This document shows, piece by piece, positions 63,113-64,000 of a stretch of 64,000 nucleotides of DNA. This stretch comes from Oreohelix idahoensis. Lineage: Eukaryota > Mollusca > Gastropoda > Stylommatophora > Oreohelicidae. The DNA lies in assembly GCA_024509875.1 (NCBI GenBank), contig JAMPIV010004470.1:185001-249000 (forward strand). The letters are read 5' to 3'. The stretch's first letter is position 1, and every line of letters begins with the position of its first letter. The notes under the pieces were generated by a model. That model searched no databases and was not told the DNA's origin. It saw nothing but the letters and a program-made list of their open reading frames with translations. The translations under genes were made by a program, and so were the position numbers.

Positions 63113-64000
63113 GTAGCTAGACTCCGACAGCAGTGTAAAATACGATGATGTTTATTTACATGTAATGTAGCAGATGTGAAATCAAGTGTCCAACCTTCTC
63201 TTGAGGTTGGTCAACCTGGTACAGCATAATTTCAAATCAATTATTATCTCAAATGTCTTGCTGTCTCATTCTTTCTTAATGCCTCAGTATTTACTAGCTG
63301 TCTCTAGATGTTAGGATGTTGACCACTGAAAAACGGCTTCTGTTGTCGATGTTTACCTGCCTCCTAAATTCTTCAATTTTGTCTGGTCAATTGACTCTCT
63401 ACTTCTTGTGATAATATTCTTCTGACCCTGTCTCTTATTTCTTCGGTGTTCTGCTTGGCGTATCATGATAAAGACTGGCCTAACCGCCAGGGTTGATTAA
63501 TTTCTGCCAGAGTCTATTGTTTCCTACTTTTCCTAGTCTAGCTGCTGTCTATCGTTTCTTGTCTTATACTATACAGTTTATTGATGTTGATAACACTCAA
63601 CATACTGTTACGCACGGATCATTATTATTTTTCGTTTGTATAAACATTTTTTCATATGTATGATCATTTTTTTGACTGAAGTGTGTATTATGTTTTCTAT
63701 GGTCAAAGGGACATAATCCGAGTTATCGAGACTACAATTTGTTAGGAGTTGCCTTCTCTTGTATAGAGACACGTTCGGTCTATAATTTCTTGAACGAAGC
63801 GTGACCACATCTCCTTATTTGGTAGTATCAGTCAACTATGGTAGATGTCTGAAACCTTTCTTAACGCTTCTTTTCATGACCATAAAAGGCGCGACTGTGT
63901 AAGACTTTTATCTCGAATGTTCTTCGAATCGTCTTATTGTGAACGGCAACTCAGAGATTGTCGTTCTGCGCATGTCAAACCGGGAGTTCGTTCTGTGTGT

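Overview
This window is animal nuclear DNA dominated by transposable elements, most likely from a gastropod mollusc. The best clue to the organism is a set of exons encoding parts of a fibrinogen-related domain (FReD) of the type found in snail FREP lectins. There is no prokaryotic gene organisation, no operon and no complete single-exon host gene. Most long open frames are shadows of microsatellites, satellites or decayed retroelements.

Region 1-18 kb. A LINE 3' fragment and a decayed copy of an uncharacterised protein gene lie first. Then comes copy A (about 1973-8412) of a segmental duplication whose copy B lies at about 18036-25205. Each copy carries an intact C-terminal FReD exon on the minus strand (5634-6008; 22374-22748), a LINE 3' end with a 13-bp target-site duplication (TSD), a truncated SINE and the start of an endonuclease-bearing LINE. 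Copy A runs into a broken Ty3/gypsy element (gag, then protease and integrase) split by a 2.6-kb solo LTR. A diverged inverted copy of the same LTR follows, then another LINE on the minus strand.

Region 18-38 kb. Copy B has a private 435-bp LINE insertion and a private TTAA-flanked MITE; copy A supplies the empty site for both. The endonuclease LINE of copy B can be followed to 31345 although it is split by a 3.7-kb solo LTR (itself holding a nested LTR-like insert) and by a 0.63-kb solo LTR (itself holding a SINE). A 2-kb satellite with a 29-bp unit and a long stretch with only small TE remnants follow.

Region 38-47 kb. A full-length Ty3/gypsy-like retrotransposon (38266-46800) has two 529-bp LTRs and the order gag-protease-integrase-reverse transcriptase-RNase H. 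Integrase precedes reverse transcriptase, as in copia and in the Gmr1-like gypsy lineage. The element is dead through frameshifts, stops and a changed RNase H catalytic residue.

Region 47-64 kb. This part holds (AT)n arrays around a tRNA-type SINE, a LINE nested inside another LINE with an 11-bp TSD, and two more FReD exons on the minus strand (52889-53005 and 52328-52447) separated by a (GATA)n-filled intron. Their phase-0 junctions fit the C-terminal exons at 22.7 and 6.0 kb. Further on are SINEs, 18-bp, 24-bp and 36-bp tandem arrays, and a decayed gag-protease fragment.

The only plausible host protein-coding material is the FReD exons; everything else records layered insertion, duplication and decay. 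All homology statements come from reading motifs by eye; no database search was run.
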